64,000 nucleotides of DNA from Incurvaria masculella (lineage: Eukaryota > Arthropoda > Insecta > Lepidoptera > Incurvariidae): the NCBI GenBank assembly GCA_946894095.1, contig OX335655.1:620001-684000 (forward strand). Reading direction: 5' to 3'. Below are positions 45,319-55,975 of the stretch, in pieces. The position numbers and the translations under genes were made by a program. The stretch's first letter is position 1. Each line of letters begins with the position of its first letter. The notes beneath the pieces are model-generated. The model ran no database searches. It was not told the DNA's origin and worked only from the letters and a program-made list of their open reading frames with translations.

Positions 45319-45652
45319 AGTCTCAGTTCTCACCTAAATTGGCGTTTACGTAACTTCGAAGTTCCGTAAAAACGTCAAACACCATACAAGTTTTTACTAG
45401 ATATTCTGTGTTTTTACTTCTTTAAGCTGTCAAAAGTCAAACGCGGACTTCCGGTTTGTATGAAAACGCGGAGTCGACGTAAACGGCAACGTCGACGTAT
45501 TTACGGCAACGTTGAGTAAGCTGTCAAATCAAACTCGGACTCGCAAATGTTAGTTCGCTTAACGCCCACTGCGCGCGCTCTTCAATTTCTCCATACATTT
45601 GAAAACGCCAGTCGATCGGTTTGCCGTAAACGCCAATTTAGGTGACAACTGA
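45319..45652. mobile_element. Family T inverted-repeat element, copy 4
   Basis: Uninterrupted, about 334 bp. It shows the original TTTTTACTAGATATTCTGTG target that is split by the jockey fragment in the copy at 16896. Confidence 0.85.
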
Positions 45653-46578
45653 GCATAATCTGGGTTGATTAGTGACAGGGTAGTTTTGGATGGTTTACGG
45701 TCAATAAAAACACCGTTTAGCCTTCCACCACGGAAGTCCGTGGCCATACGCTTAAGCGATTCTCGCTCACCCACCAGCTATTTGGATCAATTTGTTACCG
45801 TCAGAAGCTGTTGGCTTTCGAAAGACAAATTCCCTGCTGACCGCGGCCGCGGTTTCGGCAGAATAATGAGGCCTGTGTGTGTGTGAGTGAGGGTGTGTGT
45901 GTGTTTGTGAGGGTGTGTGTGTGAGGTCCGACGTGGTTAGTGGTTTCTCGCAGCAAACAGTCATTTGTATTCGAGAGTACACGACCTCGATCGAGATTTT
46001 TTGGATAATAGGTCTTGATAGTTTTAATAATCATTAAAAAGATGTGAACTACTCGAACGGGGTCAATGCAAACGGTGACACTTATTTTCCGATATTTCAA
46101 ATGTATAAATGTATTTGAAATGAATAGATACGCGATTCGTTTGACTCGAACGTCGGTCGTACTCTGTCATCGCGAGGATTTAACACATAATACAATTTAA
46201 AAAATATCTTCATAAAATCTACACAAACAACGTATATATATTATTATCTACTTTATCGTTAACTTTAATATCGGTTTAAGGGTAAAAAATAAGTATATTT
46301 AACAATTAATAATTGGAATTATTCATTAAATCTCCTATTTTTCTGTATTTCTTAGTTCTATTTATTTATTTAGTGATACACATTGCAGGGCTTCAGTTTC
46401 ATGAAAATCTACGTATATGTTATAGAGCTAATAGAAAGAAGATTTTCGAAAATTTGTCGAAATGTGTCTACGAGTCTTAAATTAAGCCCATACTAGTAAA
46501 TAATTTGTTTTCGATTGTAAAACCTATTAAAACGATTGCGAAAATAATATCTAAGATGCTCGAGGCAAAATTAAGAGC
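45653..46578. other. Intron 1 with (GT)n tract
   Basis: 45876-45936 is a GTGTGTGTGAGTGAGGG-type microsatellite. Frames through it are artefacts. Nothing else recognised. Confidence 0.45.
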
Positions 46579-46919
46579 GGCCTGTAAGCTATGCTCCCCA
46601 TACAAACGTAGTTTACTAATCATTTAGAAAACGCTATTCCAATTAAATTGATATTTAATATCTAATATCAAACAACAAATTTATGTGTCTACACGCTTTT
46701 GTTTTTTTGAAAAATCCAAACCGAATTAAATGAAAGCAAAAATAAAATCATACGAATTTTGTTTTTTCTGTGGTTTGACCCAGAATAAATTTACCGAAAA
46801 AACAAAGACATGCAGATACAGATATTTATAGCCTAATATTAGATACCAAAAATCAAGTAAGTTGGAACAGTTGTTTTCAAATTATTAGTAAGCTACGTTT
46901 GTATCTGATGCGTACGGGC
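46579..46919. mobile_element. Family V inverted-repeat element, copy 2
   Basis: Starts GGCCTGTAAGCTATGCTCC and ends GCGTACGGGC. It is collinear with 27062-27414, with a small deletion near the right end. Confidence 0.8.
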
Positions 46920-47034
46920 TTGTTATTCAATGTAACGGTGCTTCCGCGTTTTAAAAAAAAACACAATTACTTAGCCAATTTACAACCGTAAGGATCCAAG
47001 CTATGATCATATTCTCACAACAATCATTGGATAG

Positions 47035-47245
47035 GCGGTTACCATGATAAATTAACTAACCGTGTAAACAGAAAAGTGAATAATTAAATCTGTCGTTTAG
47101 TTGTTTTTCGTACCATGCTGTCAATATTATTCGGTCAAGTGAAGATCAATTTACCAGTTATCGTGGTACGAAATGCAACTAAACATCAGACTGAATCACT
47201 AAGCGAGTTCATTTACCATGGTTCATTTGGCAGGTCTTCAGACAT
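47035..47245. repeat. Repeat family W, copy 2, partly palindromic
   Basis: TGTCGTTTAGTTGTTTTTCG at 47091 is complementary to CGAAATGCAACTAAACATCA at 47168. It shares GTTACCATG and GTACCATGCTG with 18354-18605. Confidence 0.5.
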
Positions 47246-47585
47246 CTTTTGACTGACAACTTGGCCATACATTGAATTCCCTAAAACTCTCAATCTCAAA
47301 ACCGAATAAGAAGGTCGAATAAAAATAACTAGTTTCCTAAGATCGAGAAATCTCCTAGGATCGTTAGTTTTCTGATCTCACTGCCGCCGCACGAGGGCAA
47401 GATGATATTGTATTGTGTTGTTTATTCATCATCTATAGACAGTACACTGCACTCGGATTTGTCATATTTTAACATTGGACATTTCAGCAAAACAAAACAA
47501 AGCGAAGAAGAACGGAAAAGAAACTCCGCTGTATTTTTTTCCAACGTCCACTTAGTCTAAATTTACAAATGAGGTATAGATGATA

Positions 47586-47672
47586 TGAGGATGATATGAG
47601 GGGATGTGAGGTGATGTGAGGGGAGGTGAGGTGAGGTGAGGTGAGGTGAGGTCAGGTGAGGTGAGGAGGTGT
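47586..47672. repeat. (GAGGT)n minisatellite
   Basis: GATGATATGAGG-type units grade into about ten GAGGT pentamers. Confidence 0.85.
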
Positions 47673-48606
47673 CGTGTTCGCGGAACCCTGCTATTTGCAT
47701 ACGTAACGGCCCTCGATTGAGCCGTCGAGATATTGAATTCGTGCTAAGTGCCCAGCGCTTGTTATTTTTCAGTTTTTTTATGTTTTATTAATTTTTAGGG
47801 TGCTTTCACATCGGACGAGAGAGTGAAGTTTGCGTCCTTCTGGGTGCTGGTCATGTCAAGTCAAATCCAGTGGATCTCAGGTTTGATTCAATGGAAATAA
47901 TATATTTTTTCTAATATGACAATATGCATTGTCATTATATGGCTCGGAGCCCATGTGAACTTCCGGGCCCCTTCTCTACTTATAACGTAATCATAGTGCG
48001 TTACTGTTCGGTAAAACAATATTTTGTAACAAGGTTTTCATATATTTCACTTTCGGATTCTTTTAAATTGTAGTCCAGGCATTTGAGTATTGCACAAAGT
48101 TATACAATACCCTTACGCCCATACGTACACGTGAGTAGCAACGGATCAGGAATCCTTACCAGGCCGGATTTACTCTGGTAAACTTTCTCGCCGATCGAAA
48201 AGGCTAGCGAGTAATTGTACCCTAGGTCCTCACAAACCGCTCTGTGTGAAACGTACCTTACCTCCGGTGGCTCAACAAAGTGGTGAATTTTGAGCAATTT
48301 CGCCGCTCGCTCGGGGCCCGCTTTTTGTTTGGGCGAATTTTCAATATTTCGATATGTGGCTCTCCGATCGGAGTTTATTATTTTTGCTTAAAGAGATGGA
48401 TGGCTCAATTTTTTAACGTCAACGTGCGGCGGAGGCGGCGGAGGGGTTGGCGGGGGTGGCGGGGGAGAGAGTTTCCCAATTAAAATTAGCATTATTCAAG
48501 GCGCTGCTCGTTGAAGGTTGCGAGTTAGTCGCCGCATCGCTCTTTTGAGACATTTAACATAATTTATAACTAGATATTGTATAATAAACTAGAGTATAAA
48601 AATATA
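47673..48606. other. Intron 1, unique with GC-rich tail
   Basis: A SINE remnant is possible at 47938-47990. 48420-48475 is a GGCGG-rich tract. No gene recognised. Confidence 0.4.
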
Positions 48607-48860
48607 AAAACCAGCCAAGTGCGAGTCTGACTAGCACATGAAGAGTTCCGTACCATCGTATAAGATTTAACAAAAAATCATGTTTTTTGTATGGGGGCCC
48701 CCTTTCATTTAAATTTGATCTATTTGTTGTTACAGCGGCAAAATAAATACACACTCTGTGAAAATTTCAGCTACCTGCCTATTACGGTTCATGAGATACA
48801 GCCCTGTGACAGACGGACGGACGGACGGACGGACGGACAGCGGAGGGGAACCCTTAAAAC
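48607..48860 (-). repeat. (GTCY)n-bearing repeat, minus strand
   Basis: The left end is the complement of CACTTGGC(T/C)GGTTTTT; the GGAC tract is at 48811-48838. Its 5' end is cut short. Confidence 0.8.
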
Positions 48861-50002
48861 CATCACTTCGTAAGAGAACAGTAAGGTTACCTGTAACATT
48901 ATTCTTGAAATATATATTTTTAAAGTATCTTCTCACATTAAATACGTATTACCTGCGCTTAATTTGAGCATCCTTAGGTATGTCAGTCCATCAGCAAGTC
49001 CATCCATGGATGGAATGGATTGATGGAAGAACCCACGAAACATTTGTGGTTTAAATAAGACTTCTCTGTAGGTTCAGTTGTTTTTGTAAATCGGCATTCA
49101 TAGCAAGAAGAAGAATCAAACGCTGCCAATTTAATCTTTCGATCAAGGTTTCATGCCGGTTTTGAGGCGGGCAATTATGTCGTGGATGAGTATTTTGGGC
49201 CCGGATGTAAAGGCATCCACAGTATGGTTTAAAAAAAACTAACAAAACCTGCGATAGTCCTTGCAATATAGTCCAACTTACTGCAAGGACTGCTCGGTAC
49301 GAGCAAGTTAATATAAATAAATACAAACCGTGAAATTACTAGCACACGACACAATCAAAACAAATAAGATATAAAAGAAGATAGAATGGAACGGGTCTTG
49401 TTTATTATTGAATAGAAATGGATCGTCATATCTTATTTAATTCGCCGTAAAGATGGCGGCTGCAGATTGCGCACAGCGCGCCGCCGCCGCTATGAATAAA
49501 ATAAAAATGTTATATTCATTCTCATACACAGATAGACGCATGGCTAATAGATTGTATTTTGTAAGATGCTGGTTTCACTGGACATTCCTGCATGAAATGG
49601 ATGGCTATTATCTCACTTGTTGACACAATGTTAACTTTTATAGCAGATGGGGTAAAGTTTTGTTTAAGAAACGTGTTTTAGATATAGGTCCCTTCACTGC
49701 TATGAATACTTAAATTCCGACCTGAACTGATAAACTTGAATTATGCTTTTTGTTTCAAATATCTAAATAGGTTTTATTGTAATTTTTTTTATAATAATTT
49801 TATTAGTTGGATTGCATCCTGTTATAGAAATGAAATACCTATTTATTATTATTACTCTCAAATAGCACTGGGATTTATTTTGCTAGTTCTATGATCTGAC
49901 ATGATCAGTTCTACAGACAATTTCCAAAATGTGAGAAAAGTGAGAAACTTAGTACAATCTCCTGCATAATTTATTTTGACACATCTCCTATGTACATCTG
50001 TT
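48861..50002. other. Intron 1, nothing recognised
   Basis: The 91-codon minus frame at 49051-49326 has no recognisable domain. Confidence 0.45.
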
Positions 50003-50315
50003 TTTTATGTAACTGGACATGGATTGATAATACTAGCTAGCTATTCGCCTAACACACCACATGGGAACTAGGTGCCATGCCAAAACCTTCCTTATATTGC
50101 TCGGATGGAAAACACGGACAATTTTTCATTGCCGCTTCGACGATCGTTAATTTAATGCGATGGTCCCAACCCGGGCAGGATTAATCCTACCACCTAGTAA
50201 GTAAGAAAGGGACCTATAGTTTTACGTGTAATCCGAACCACGGCCAGTCTCAACGGTTGAAAATGGTTACCAATCCAGAACCCGACATCGCTCAGCGCTT
50301 TGCGGCCATCTCAAA
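50003..50315 (-). repeat. SINE copy, minus strand
   Basis: Tail at 50003-50060, AACTAGGTGCCATGCCAAAACC, the AATTTTTCATTGCCGCTTCG block, and CGAACCACGGCCAGTCTCAA near the head. The head type matches 13326. Confidence 0.8.
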
Positions 50316-50533
50316 AGGATATTGAAACAACCTTAAACTAGAATTTTTTTTTTTTTATATAAACTGTTCCACAACTACTTATGTACATGATAGATTAATT
50401 ATTATATATTAATTGTTAATATTAATAAACATATCGTACATTCTACTGTACGCGTACATGATTCAACCTCGAAATTTATTGATTTAAAGATCCTAAAAGA
50501 AATAAAAATGTAAAAATGAACTAGCGAGGGTCA

Positions 50534-50862
50534 TTTTTAGGGTTCCGTACCCAAAGGGTGAAAACGGAACCCTATTAATAAGCCTCCGCTGTCCGTCCGT
50601 CCGTCCGTCCGTCCGTCCGTCCGTCCGTCCGTCTGTCCGTCTGTCACAGGGCTGTATCTCATGAACCGTAATAGGTAGGAAGCTGAAATTTTCACAGATT
50701 ATGTATTTATTTTGCCGCTACAACAACAAATAGGTAACATTATAAAATAATAAAAATTAAAGGGGGGCCCCCATACAAAAAACCTGTTTTTTTTTTGTAA
50801 ATCCTGTATGACCGTACGGAACCCTTCGTGTGCGAGTCCGACTCGCACTTGGCCGGTTTTAT
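50534..50862 (+). repeat. (GTCY)n-bearing repeat, full length
   Basis: Both ends are complete; the CCGT tract at 50590-50645 is the second longest here. Confidence 0.88.
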
Positions 50863-51079
50863 TTCATTAAACTTATCATCACGGACAGAAATCTAAACTA
50901 ATGTTTCTACATCCTGTTTTCCTGTTTCCGGTAACAAATAAGTCAAACAACTATTTTATCAGCATTCGCCCATTTATCCTCATTAAAAGTTCATCGTTGC
51001 TGCCTGGCGGATTAATTCGGGTACACGTGAACATGCTATCAACACCCCGACACTAACAGGCAGTAGGCCATTCTGTGAA
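50863..51079. other. Intron 1, unique
   Basis: Includes a TAAT-type motif (GGCGGATTAATTCGGG near 51007). No repeat recognised. Confidence 0.35.
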
Positions 51080-52110
51080 TTATGCTAAAAAAGTTGCAAA
51101 AACACACGAATTGCAACAATTAAATTTTACATTTTAAAATCACACAATTTGTAAACACCTCAACACATTAAACCATGTCATTTGCAGTGTGTAATATTTA
51201 CAGTACACTGCTCAAATGAGCAGTCTAGCGCCACACTAATTTTGAATTTAACATTTTGATAGTTAAAAGTATTGTAGTGTTACACTGTACATTGTATCTT
51301 TATGTTCTGCACTCGTGTGATTAAAGATTACAATATACATAATTATGTATTAAACTGAACATTTGACAGTAAAACGTGTGTGAAGCCAAATGAGGAAATT
51401 GTAGAACGACACTACTTTTAACAATGCAATGTACAGTATACATCACTTTCAATTATCAAATAGACTGTGTAGCACCACAACACTGAACCATCGAATGCAC
51501 AATGTAAAATTACACCACCTTTAACCACTCCGTGGTTTAACCACTCATTCGTTCATTTAGCATAAGAAACTTTTATATGTTGACAATAAATAATAAAAGC
51601 AATAATAATTAATTTACTTAATTATCTAACATAATAACATTATAGAGCAACACAACATGTAGACCACTGCACTGCACTCGCGGCGCGACGGCTCAGATAG
51701 CTTCACACACGTTTTACTGTCAAATGTAAACACTTAGATAAAAATGTAACACATAACTACTATTAAAGATTGTAATCTTTAATCACACAAGTGCAGAACA
51801 TAAAGATACAATGTACAGTGTAACACTACAATACTTTTAACTATCAAAATGTAAAATTCAAAACCACGCCACTTAGAATTATGGTAACTTAAATAGCCAT
51901 CGTAAGAAACGGCATTACACCACATTTATTACCAGTAACAGTACGGGACCATGATATATCAAATATCAATTTTCCAGAACAGCATCACATCACTTTTAAC
52001 CATAAAATGTTATGTCATTACACCCCTTTTGACGATCAAACAATATGTGCAGTACGATACCAAAACACCTAGGTACCCATATTCACAACACCAACTTAAG
52101 ATTATATTAA
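51080..52110. repeat. Degenerate ~60-bp repeat cluster with long inverted arms
   Basis: 51225-51395 and 51700-51875 are reverse complements (AGTGTTACACTGTACATTG / CAATGTACAGTGTAACACT; TTTGACAGTAAAACGTGTG / CACACGTTTTACTGTCAAA). Between and outside the arms a loose unit recurs: CAATGTA.AGT, then CAC.AC.CTTTTAAC.ATCAAA, then AC.ACACT.AACCAT. A non-coding element or decayed array of unknown class. Confidence 0.6.
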
Positions 52111-52160
52111 TAATTACTTTCCAATTGCCTCAACTGAGGGTTCGAAAGTATCGAGTAGAT

Positions 52161-52460
52161 AAAAAACCGGCCAAGTGCGAGTCGGACTCGCACACGAAGG
52201 GTTCCGTACCATCGTACAAGATTTAATACAAAAAAATCACCTTTTTTGTACGGGACCCCGGTTTAATGTTTATTATTTTTTATTTTACCTATTTGTTGTT
52301 ATAACGGCAAAATAAATACACACTCTGTGAAAATTTCAGCTGCCTACCTATTACGGTTCATGAGATACAGCCCTGTGACAGACGGACGGACGGACGGACG
52401 GACAGCGGAGGCTTAGTAATAGGGTTCCGTTTTCACCCTTTGGGTACGGAACCCTAAAAA
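52161..52460 (-). repeat. (GTCY)n-bearing repeat, minus strand, full length
   Basis: Reverse-complement copy with both ends: AAAAACCGGCCAAGTGCGAG at the left and GGGTACGGAACCCTAAAAA at the right. Confidence 0.88.
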
Positions 52461-53189
52461 TGCTACGTATCTCGTTATATTTACGCTCGTGCAGACAATG
52501 TTTCCAAACTTCTTATTTCTAAATATCCGTCCGCGTTAAGAGAAAACAAGCATCCTCCAACAGCCCGAGAGGGAAGTTATCTGGACTGCTTAAATCAAAA
52601 GTCCCTCGTCTTGGCTTCACGCCGCTGTACCGACCCGCCCCCCCCCCCCGCACCCCCACCCCCTCGACCGACTCCCCCTACTACCCCCCTGGAGCCCTAT
52701 ACTTCTACCATGCAACTCGCTACAATTGTTTGCCGCATTTGTTTTATCGATTCGTTTGTTTCGTGAATTTGATTTCATTGCTGAGGTTGCTTATCAGCGC
52801 TCATGTTTGTAGGTGTTCTTTTTTAATTGAATTTGGTTCCCTTTTTTAAATGTGAAGACTAGATCGGGCATTGGGCATTCCATTACAAAATTATTGTTAT
52901 AAAACAATAAAACAAACAGCCTACGTGGCTTTGAATCCGGAAGGAAACCGTATTAGTGAGAATGAAAATTGAAATGTCAGATAAAAAAGAAAAGTAGCAT
53001 CTGGGAATTCAAGCACAGAATCTTTACCCCGAAGAATACATGACATGCGTTAGCCGCATAGATATTGATGGTTTTTTTTTCAACACCACTACAACACTAG
53101 TAAAAAATAATTTTAATTCTTCATCGTAAGACTCAAGCCGAATAATAAACTTTTTTTATTTTAAAAACGTTGTAAGTCTAGTAGTCCTA
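52461..53189. other. Intron 1 with C-rich tract
   Basis: 52630-52690 is a poly-C and CCCCAC-type tract. The rest is unassigned. Confidence 0.45.
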
Positions 53190-53357
53190 GGCTGAGATAA
53201 ATAGTCGTAACAAAAACTAAGACTAACGAAAAGTAGTACTTTGTGACGTCAATTTGCATTACTTTGAGATTTCCTCCATACAAAATGTGTCAAAGTGACG
53301 TCACAAAGTACTACTTTGCGTTAGCATTAGTTTCGGTGACGACTATTTATCTCAGCC
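53190..53357. mobile_element. Palindromic MITE (family P), copy 3
   Basis: 168 bp, collinear with 44191-44358. CTA flanks both ends. Confidence 0.88.
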
Positions 53358-54114
53358 CTAATATCTATCTACCTTATGTTAAAATATATTGTTACAAATA
53401 TGATTGCCTAGAATGTTTTCTTGTTATTCTTCATTTATTAAAAAAAAATGTTTAGGTATTTATTTTAATCTATTAATTTAAGCAATGCTATAAAATCCCG
53501 AGTGTCGCTTGGTAGCGGCCGGGCTGTATCTTTAACATTAAAAGATGAACAGAGTAAATTAAAGCAGCCCCAAACTCGGCTCACTATACCCAAGGCGGTC
53601 GTTTGTTTTAATACAATAACACTAGTCGTCCTTATCTCTCATTAGCGTCGTCGCATAGCATTGTCCCTTTTAATCACTTGTAATTTATTTAGAACGAGGA
53701 TCGTAACTTAACTCGCGTCCCGCTCCATCCCTTTTAATTGTCCATCGCTTTGTCTCGCTCGCACGGTTCCATTTTTAATCAAAGTTAATATAGGATGACG
53801 GAAAATTAGAAAATATATTCTATTTTCAAAAAACTTGTTCAGAACGTTTTGTAGCAGATTACCCTTTTATTAGCAGACAGAGGATTAAAGTTTGAGATGA
53901 GATTGTTTTGAATTATATATTTATAATGAGATACCGTGATGAAAGACCGCTTTATGAACAGAGTTAGGGATTCACGTGATTTAAAAATAGGTACAACTTT
54001 ACAAAATTAAAACTCCACTTCCTACAAATCGACCTCATTATTGTACAGCGTTTAAACTAACATATATGATTTTGATCCCCAAATACTTCCTTTATGAAAT
54101 ATTATTTGCAGATA
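53358..54114. other. Intron 1, unique
   Basis: 53570-53780 is unique-looking with TTTTAATCACTTGTAATTTA. A conserved non-coding element is possible but not shown. Confidence 0.3.
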
Positions 54115-54830
54115 CGACTTGCCTTCGCAATATATATAGCGCTCCCAAAAATCAACCGTGATGAGGTTATAAAATGGGTACGCTATTACTGCCGAACGCC
54201 TTAGAACATCCAACGGAATCACAGCTCCATAGATATTCGATAGGCATTGCTTTCACCGCATATAGCTTTGGTACTCTTAATGGCGAGTGCCACTTGGACG
54301 ATGTCCAATTCCTATTTTCCGATTGGTACCGGGGCTGTTAACGTTTCTATCCACACTCGGGACGACAGATAGGCGGTCTCCTATATCTCCTGTATAGTGC
54401 TTGGCATACTCACTTCCCGATGTACATAAGGCGTCTCTTCATTAAAAGTCAATGCGGCTGGATCGACCGGCGGCGCAAATGCTAGTTTTTGCTTGCTTGC
54501 AGACTAGGACCAGAGGTGTCTTCAAGTCCTGACTCTCCGCCAGGTACTGTCCGACTTAACAAGGGCAGCTCACCTGTCCCGCGCCCCGCTCTTTCATCGG
54601 CTCACTTGGACTAGATACCAAGTAGATGCGTGCGGAGTGGTCAGCCCGGATGTGCTTGCCGGACAACAAACGTTGCCAGCTCCTGCGGCTAACCACATAG
54701 TCCGACCTCAATGTCGGCGGCGAAAAGCCAAAGCCGACGGTTGGCGCACCCCTGACTGCCGCAGTATTTTAGTCCAAACGCCCAATGCGTAGTTCGGAAA
54801 CCCCATATGATCGAGTCAGGACAGTCTTTA
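54115..54830. other. GC-elevated block just before unc-4 exon 2
   Basis: About 700 bases with composition closer to coding or mobile-element DNA than to the intron, ending just before the exon 2 acceptor. No frame over 60 codons and no domain recognised; it could be a decayed transposon ORF. Confidence 0.35.
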
Positions 54831-54866
54831 TTTCGGCATTGCACTCACGATGAATTTTGTTCGCAG

Positions 54867-55039
54867 GAGGTGTGGGCGACGACGACGGAGACAGCGGCAA
54901 GCGGCGCCGCTCGCGGACAAACTTCAACTCGTGGCAACTGGAGGAGCTCGAGCGGGCGTTCCTCGCGAGCCACTACCCCGACGTGTTCATGAGAGAAGCG
55001 CTCGCCATGCGCCTCGACCTCAAGGAGAGCCGTGTCGCT
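54867..55039 (+). CDS. unc-4: unc-4 homeobox gene, coding exon 2 (homeodomain 1-46)
   Basis: Acceptor TTGTTCGCAG and donor GTGAGT are both strong. The exon completes the split Gly codon from exon 1 and adds 57 residues: acidic [11 protein letters not shown], then homeodomain positions 1-46, beginning [16 protein letters not shown] and ending KESRVA. Arg5, Phe8, Leu16 and Phe20 are in place. [18 protein letters not shown] across helices 1-2 is diagnostic of the UNC-4/UNCX class. The exon stops after position 46 in phase 0, the conserved paired-class intron site; the missing exon should start with Val47-Trp48-Phe49. UNC-4 proteins are nuclear transcription factors, generally repressors with Groucho, which set motor-neuron and interneuron identity. 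No competing class fits as well; a lineage-specific unc-4 paralogue (as OdsH is in Drosophila) cannot be excluded. The next intron begins with exon-derived tandem repeats. Confidence 0.92.
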
Positions 55040-55063
55040 GTGAGTACCTTCCTGTATCTACAG

Positions 55064-55150
55064 AATCGTTCATATTTATGAGAGAAGCGCTCGCCATCCG
55101 CCATAAACACCTTCCTTAATCTACGGAGACACACGGAGACGCACTCTGCT
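55064..55150 (+). pseudogene. Deleted duplicate of the homeobox exon
   Basis: ATGAGAGAAGCGCTCGCCAT at 55078-55097 is identical to exon 2 (54989-55008). The copy then skips about 30 exon bases and resumes with ACACCTTCCTTAATCTAC, matching the first intron bases after exon 2 (ACCTTCCTGTATCTAC). It is closer to the exon than the array units that follow, and is followed by CACTCTGCT, the array junction motif. Confidence 0.85.
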
Positions 55151-55975
55151 GTGTTCATGAAAGATGCGTTCGCTATGCAGCTCGACCTCATGGATAGCGA
55201 TGTCGCTGTGGATACTTTCCTGTATCTATAGAGACACTTTTAACTCCCGGTAACTGAAGGAGATCGAGAGGGTGTTGTCAGCACTCTGCTGTGTTCATGA
55301 AAGATGTGTTCGCTATGAAGCTCGAACTCACGGATAGCGGTGTCGCTGGGTACTTTCCTGTATCTATAGAGACACTTTTAACTCCCGGTGAATGAAGGAG
55401 ATCGAGTGGGTTCTGTCAGCACTCTGCTGTGTTCATGAAAGATGCGTTCGTTATGCAGCTCGACCTCATGGATAGCGATGTCGCTGTGGATACTTTCCTG
55501 TATCTATAGAGACACTTTTAACTCCCGGTAACTGAAGGAGATCGAGAGGGTGTTGTCAGCACTCTGCTGTGTTCATGAAAGATGTGTTCGCTATGAAGCT
55601 CGAACTCACTGATAGCGATGTCGCTGTGGATACTTTCCTGTATCTATAGAGACACTTTTAACTCCCGGTAACTGAATGAGATCGAGAGGGTGTTGTCAGC
55701 ACTCTGCTGTGTTCATGAAAGATGTGTTCGCTATGAAGCTCGAACTCACGGATAGCGATGTCGCTGTGGATACTTTCCTCTATCTATAGAGACACTTTTA
55801 ACTCCCGGTAACTGAAGGATATCGAGAGGGTGTTGTCAGCACTCTGCTGTGTTCATGAAAGATGTGTTCGCTATGAAGCTCGACCTCACGGATAGTGGTG
55901 TCGCAGTGGGTACTCTCCTGTATCTATAGAGACACTTTTAACTCTCGGTGATTGAAGGAGATGTACAGGCTATTT
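55151..55975 (+). repeat. Homeobox-exon-derived tandem array, six units
   Basis: Units start with GTGTTCATGA at 55151, 55291, 55429, 55569, 55709 and 55849, giving periods of 140, 138, 140, 140 and 140 bp. Each unit is exon 2 from about homeodomain residue 28 to 46 plus the first 24 intron bases (ending TATCTATAG), followed by a copy of residues about 6-21 (TTTTAACTCCCGGTAACTGA) and a shortened junction (GTCAGCACTCTGCT). Similarity to the exon is roughly 80% by eye. A TAA replaces Gln12, and an 8-base loss shifts the frame between the halves, so no homeodomain can be made. The GTGAGT donor has become GTGGAT or lost a base. Units at 55151 and 55429 differ at one position. The last unit decays at about 55960. 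Confidence 0.92.

Larger units (their letters stand above)
4809..54866 (+). other. unc-4: unc-4 intron 1 (about 50 kb)
   Basis: Bounded by donor GTACGT (4809) and acceptor TTGTTCGCAG (ending 54866), phase 1. It holds the intact LINE, the mariner, and most SINE, (GTCY)n and inverted-repeat elements of the window. No other host exon was recognised inside it, though a small exon could be missed by eye. Confidence 0.65.

Noticed and set aside
45767..46100. His/Thr-rich minus frames
   Set aside because: Translation of the GT microsatellite at 45876-45936.
48554..48967. Arg/Thr/Asp-rich frames (RTDGRTDG type) here and at 26307-26568 and 38708-38926
   Set aside because: Translations of the (GTCY)n repeats.
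54973..55191. 72-codon minus frame across exon 2 and the first duplicates
   Set aside because: Antisense shadow of the homeobox exon and its copies.
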